Source: Bacteroidales bacterium (GTDB taxonomy: Bacteria > Bacteroidota > Bacteroidia > Bacteroidales > WCHB1-69). Taken from it: DNA of 51,566 nucleotides. Position numbers and translations under genes: made by a program. The stretch spans positions 1 through 51,566 of the forward strand of contig JAITUN010000245.1 in NCBI GenBank assembly GCA_031286285.1, written 5' to 3'. Numbering within the stretch: the first letter of the stretch is position 1; every line of letters starts with the position of its first letter. The notes under the pieces are model-generated. The model was not told where the DNA came from. It did not search any database and saw only the letters and a program-made list of their open reading frames with translations. This document shows positions 49,546 through 51,566 of this stretch, piece by piece.

Positions 49546-51369
49546 ATGACAGAAAAAATTACAAAATTAATGAAAGACGTTCCGGCAGTTCGCTGGACCG
49601 CACTTGTATTCTTGGCGTTTGCCATGTTTTGCGCTTATATCTTTATGGATATTTTGTCGCCAATAAAAGATTTAATGCAAACCACACTCCAGTGGGACTC
49701 CTCTGCTTTTGGTACCATGCAAGGTTCTGAAACGTTTTTAAATGTATTTATTTTCTTCCTGATATTTGCAGGTATTATTCTTGACAAAATGGGAGTACGT
49801 TTTACGGCAATTTTGTCCGGTTTTGTAATGCTTGTTGGTGCAGCCATAAATTGGTATGCAGTTACAAAAGGTGCAGATTGGTCGTTTGCCGGCTCCGGTT
49901 TAGAGGTTTGGTTCACCCAAAATTTAAACTATATTCCCGGTTTTCACGAATTAGATATCTCTCCGTTTTTTGGGGATAAATTAATTGTTTTAGTCGACGG
50001 TGCAGAAAAGACAATAAAAGCTTGTGATTTTACTAACGGAATGATAATAAAAGAATATATTAATACTATGCCGGCGTCTGCAAAATTTGCTTCTGTTGGA
50101 TTTATGATTTTTGGTTGTGGCGTTGAGATGGCGGGTATTACCGTATCACGTGGAATTGTCAAATGGTTTAAAGGTAAAGAAATGGCTATGGCTATGGGTT
50201 CTGAAATGGCTATTGCGCGTTTAGGAGTGGCTACTTGTATGATTTTTTCTCCTGTTTTTGCTAAATGGGGAGGAGTTATTGATGTTTCTCGTTCTGTAGC
50301 TTTCGGTGTAATTCTTCTAATGATTGCTTTGATTATGTTTATAGCATATTTCTTTATGGATAAAAAATTGGATGCCCAGTTAGGTGAAGCAGAAGAAAAA
50401 GATGACCCCTTTAAAATCAGCGATATTGGTAAAATATTCTCAAGTGTTGGTTTTTGGTTGGTGGCATTGCTTTGTGTATTGTATTATTCTGCAATTTTCC
50501 CATTCCAAAAATATGCCGTAAATATGTTACAATGTAATCTAACACTTATAAAACCGGCCGAAACCTCTTTTTGGGCAACAAATACTTGCATATTAATTCA
50601 ATATGGTATTTTATTAGTGGTTGCCGGAACAGCTTTTATTAGTAATTTTCGTAAAGAAAAAACAATAAAAGCTACTTTGTTGACAATTTCAGTATTGTTT
50701 TTAGTAATCTTTTGTTTCATGGGATATAAACGCCAATCAGCCGAAACTATTTTTGCGGTGTTCCCGGTGTTGGCAATGGGTATTACCCCAATACTCGGTA
50801 AGTATGTAGATACTAAAGGAAAAGCGGCCTCTATGTTAATGATTGGTTCTATCTTACTAATAGTATGCCATTTAACATTTGCTTTTGTTTTGCCGCAGTT
50901 TGCAGGAAATGCAATAGGAGGTGTAGTAGTTGCTTATATAACTATTCTTGTACTTGGTTCTTCGTTCTCATTAGTTCCTGCTTCATTGTGGCCATCGGTT
51001 CCAAAGTTGGTTGATAACAAGGTAATAGGATCAGCGTATGCATTGATATTTTGGATTCAAAATATTGGTTTATGGCTGTTTCCATTATTAATAGGAAAAA
51101 TATTAGATAAAACAAATCCTGATATAAACGAAGCTGTTAAAAATAAAACATTAGAAATAACAGATGTAAATATTCTTGAAAAAATTAATAACGGCTTGAT
51201 AACAACAAAAGATGCTATGCAAGAACAAGCAGCAATTTTATATAATTATAAATGGCCACTTGTTATGCTGGCTTGCCTTGGAGTAGCAGCATTGTTTTTA
51301 GGAATTATTCTTAAAAGAGTTGATAAAAAGAAAGGACTCGGATTGGAATTGCCAAATATAAAATCATAA
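49546..51369 (+). CDS. Major facilitator superfamily transporter
   Basis: 607 residues, long for an MFS protein. Twelve hydrophobic helices are seen, with the MFS motif A-like FAGIILDKMGVRF after helix 2, a second GKYVDTKGKAASML in the matching position of the C-terminal half, and a large extracytoplasmic insert (about 95-170, with NYIPGFHELDISPFF). EMAIARLGVATCMIFSPVFAKWGG is a typical helix 5 region. The substrate cannot be read. It is 30 bases after the secreted protein gene. The long insert is unusual for the family. Confidence 0.88.
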   Translation: MTEKITKLMKDVPAVRWTALVFLAFAMFCAYIFMDILSPIKDLMQTTLQWDSSAFGTMQGSETFLNVFIFFLIFAGIILDKMGVRFTAILSGFVMLVGAAINWYAVTKGADWSFAGSGLEVWFTQNLNYIPGFHELDISPFFGDKLIVLVDGAEKTIKACDFTNGMIIKEYINTMPASAKFASVGFMIFGCGVEMAGITVSRGIVKWFKGKEMAMAMGSEMAIARLGVATCMIFSPVFAKWGGVIDVSRSVAFGVILLMIALIMFIAYFFMDKKLDAQLGEAEEKDDPFKISDIGKIFSSVGFWLVALLCVLYYSAIFPFQKYAVNMLQCNLTLIKPAETSFWATNTCILIQYGILLVVAGTAFISNFRKEKTIKATLLTISVLFLVIFCFMGYKRQSAETIFAVFPVLAMGITPILGKYVDTKGKAASMLMIGSILLIVCHLTFAFVLPQFAGNAIGGVVVAYITILVLGSSFSLVPASLWPSVPKLVDNKVIGSAYALIFWIQNIGLWLFPLLIGKILDKTNPDINEAVKNKTLEITDVNILEKINNGLITTKDAMQEQAAILYNYKWPLVMLACLGVAALFLGIILKRVDKKKGLGLELPNIKS

Positions 51370-51462
51370 CAAAGAAATTCTGCTAAATCCATGTTACCTA
51401 TGTGCTAAAAAATTTTATAATAAAAAAAAACACTAATCCTACATATCGTATAAAAAAAATTA

Positions 51463-51470
51463 TATTTTTG
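51463..51470 (+). promoter_or_regulatory. Promoter -7 box TATTTTTG, probably of an rRNA operon
   Basis: TATTTTTG is followed by a leader with hairpin CCCATTT (51475-51481)/AAATGGG (51505-51511) and a boxA-like site. No ORF follows in the last 96 bases. Confidence 0.5.
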
Positions 51471-51516
51471 CCGCCCCATTTGGGAGGATATGTAAATGAT
51501 CGATAAATGGGATAAC

Positions 51517-51527
51517 GCTCTTTGAAA
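51517..51527 (+). promoter_or_regulatory. boxA-like antitermination site GCTCTTTGAAA
   Basis: GCTCTTTGAAA, followed by GATTGGAATGAATG, resembles the boxA (GCTCTTT) and the leader text found ahead of 16S rRNA in Bacteroidota. The window ends 39 bases later, before any rRNA sequence. Confidence 0.5.
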
Positions 51528-51566
51528 GATTGGAATGAATGTAGCAAACAAAATAACTCGGAAATT

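Noticed and set aside
1-51566. CRISPR array, insertion sequence or transposase
   Set aside because: No regularly spaced repeats of array type and no transposase motif found on either strand.

Overview
The window reads as a low-GC chromosome segment from an anaerobic or fermentative member of the Bacteroidota, probably Bacteroidales-like. Evidence: promoters of the TAnnTTTG type with little Shine-Dalgarno signal, two-partner outer-membrane genes (BamA plus OmpH/Skp, a TonB-dependent-receptor-like barrel, an S46 dipeptidyl-peptidase), the MoxR/DUF58/BatD set, WG-repeat lipoprotein, LUD/4Fe-4S protein and HdrBC-like proteins. No species can be named from the sequence alone.

Layout. 1-5586: an M28 peptidase cut by the window edge, then ackA, apt, an outer-membrane barrel and an acyl-CoA ligase. 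5613-5696: tRNA-Leu(CAA). 5684-14396: an integrated mobile element of about 8.7 kb inserted in the 3' end of that tRNA gene, bounded by a 14-bp direct repeat. All of its genes are on the minus strand: tyrosine recombinase, an unknown coupled gene, a helix-turn-helix protein, a RepA-like ATPase with a C-terminal HTH, a Toprim/primase-like protein, then cargo (a PD-(D/E)XK protein with a type I restriction HsdR N-terminal domain, an SDH_sah/ClpP-like serine protease with a zinc ribbon, and a 66-residue protein). It carries a cluster of TGTCCCA repeats (likely origin or operator) and a strongly folded 200-bp noncoding region. No relaxase, capsid or terminase gene is visible, so it looks like a satellite or a minimal integrative replicon rather than a complete phage or conjugative element.

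14501-25380: YfhO-like membrane protein, WG-repeat lipoprotein, MoxR ATPase, DUF58 protein, convergent BatD, and lon, whose reading frame is interrupted by one in-frame TAA. 25574-34882: a second acyl-CoA ligase, DUF2795 protein, cobalamin adenosyltransferase, bamA, ompH/skp, a barrel protein, an HdrC/HdrB pair and a deoxynucleoside kinase. 34944-44680: TonB-receptor-like barrel, ComF, glmM, xseA with a TTG start coupled to an S46 peptidase, another barrel, a decayed small membrane gene and a winged-helix regulator. 44711-51369: an AAA/DUF4143 ATPase, DUF1015 protein, LUD/ferredoxin protein, a CarboxypepD-like secreted protein and an MFS transporter. The last 100 bases look like the promoter and boxA leader of an rRNA operon that would begin just beyond the window.

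The most interesting places are the mobile element (its folded noncoding region, its repeats and its nuclease/protease cargo) and the interrupted lon gene. All functional calls rest on motif recognition by eye; no database search was run.
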